From: CAZNRY01 sp964575675
Lineage (GTDB): Bacteria; Eisenbacteria; RBG-16-71-46; CAIMUX01; VGJL01
DNA: 35,168 nt
Assembly (NCBI GenBank): GCA_964575675.1
Contig: CAZNRY010000015.1
Coordinates: 1 to 35,168 of the forward strand
Direction of reading: 5' to 3'
Part shown: positions 35,019-35,168 of the stretch, one piece after another
How positions within the stretch are numbered: position 1 is the stretch's first letter
Layout of the letters: the number at the start of each line of letters is the position of its first letter
Position numbers and translations under genes: made by a program
Notes under the pieces: model-generated
The model's database searches: none
What the model saw: the letters and a program-made list of their open reading frames with translations, nothing else
Told to the model about the DNA's origin: nothing

Positions 35019-35168
35019 TTACTTCTTCGCCTTCCTCTTGACCGGCGCTTTAGCGGCCATCTTCTTGCCGCCCGCCGGAGCACTTGGTTTCCTTACCGTC
35101 GCAACCGGCGCGCCGTGAATCGCCCTGCGTCCCGGATACCGCGCCTCGTCACCCAGCTCCTCCTCGAT
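35019..35168 (-). CDS. eno: Enolase, C-terminal end with Lys-rich tail (partial)
   Basis: Only the last 49 residues are inside the window. They begin IEEELGDEARYPGRRA, the standard enolase ending (IEEELGxxAxYxGR), and then continue with a tail rich in Lys, Ala and Pro (RKPSAPAGGKKMAAKAPVKR ending KAKK) where most enolases stop within a few residues. Enolase makes phosphoenolpyruvate in glycolysis and is a scaffold of the RNA degradosome in some bacteria. The eno-ftsB order agrees. The TAA at 35021-35019 is 43 bases upstream of the ftsB start. Confidence 0.85.
   Translation of the reverse strand: MEEELGDEARYPGRRAIHGAPVATVRKPSAPAGGKKMAAKAPVKRKAKK

Overview
The window is high-GC bacterial DNA packed with genes on both strands. 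At least five secreted proteins end in the same roughly 85-residue FlgD-like Ig module (VFDxxGRxV ... WDGxDDxGxxVPxGxYxxxL). That habit, together with PgsB/C/W, PATAN, MshEN and a TldD with a Tat signal, points to an uncultured FCB-type or delta-like lineage such as Candidatus Eisenbacteria or Latescibacteria. This assignment is an inference from protein style, because no rRNA is present.

Layout. 1-320: end of a secreted FlgD-domain protein. 480-4243 (+): poly-gamma-glutamate-type synthase operon pgsB-pgsC-pgsW plus an exported protein built from two diverged repeats. 4227-6895 (-): a GT4 glycosyltransferase and an aldehyde dehydrogenase, translationally coupled. 7040-9925 (-): a PmbA/TldD protease pair in which TldD carries a twin-arginine signal. 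10067-10762 (-): a stand-alone protein with two MshEN c-di-GMP-type motifs. 10975-12912 (+): a multipass membrane protein with a TPR tail. 12868-17486 (-): a cytochrome-c-like lipoprotein, a double-CHRD protein and a large M28 peptidase, the last two with FlgD modules. 17734-18819 (+): a MoaD/ThiS-MoeB/ThiF fusion. 18792-21268 (-): PilT and, directly downstream, a PATAN protein whose C-terminal half looks like a full-length degenerate PilT. 21578-24685 (-): a molybdate ABC operon led by a MerR-HTH/Mop regulator. 25064-29175 (+): a three-gene operon for exported proteins, including a large alpha/beta hydrolase, closed by a strong hairpin. 29288-34445: an accessory stretch with a transposase remnant, a very large secreted lyase-like protein (dockerin-like plus FlgD module), a nearly intact integrase-core transposase without a standard start codon, and a recombinase-like remnant. 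34402-35168 (-): a conserved housekeeping block with the 3' end of eno, ftsB/divIC and initiator tRNA-fMet.

How the genes fit together. Three themes recur: building the cell surface (PGA-like polymer, glycosyltransferase, FlgD-tagged secreted hydrolases), type IV pilus retraction and its control (PilT, pseudo-PilT with PATAN, MshEN protein), and molybdenum (ModABC, Mop regulator, MoaD-MoeB fusion). The most unusual item is the PATAN/pseudo-PilT protein encoded two bases after pilT. Next come the duplicated exported protein of the pgs operon and the fused beta-grasp/E1 protein that has lost its diglycine. All family calls were made by reading motifs; no database search was possible.
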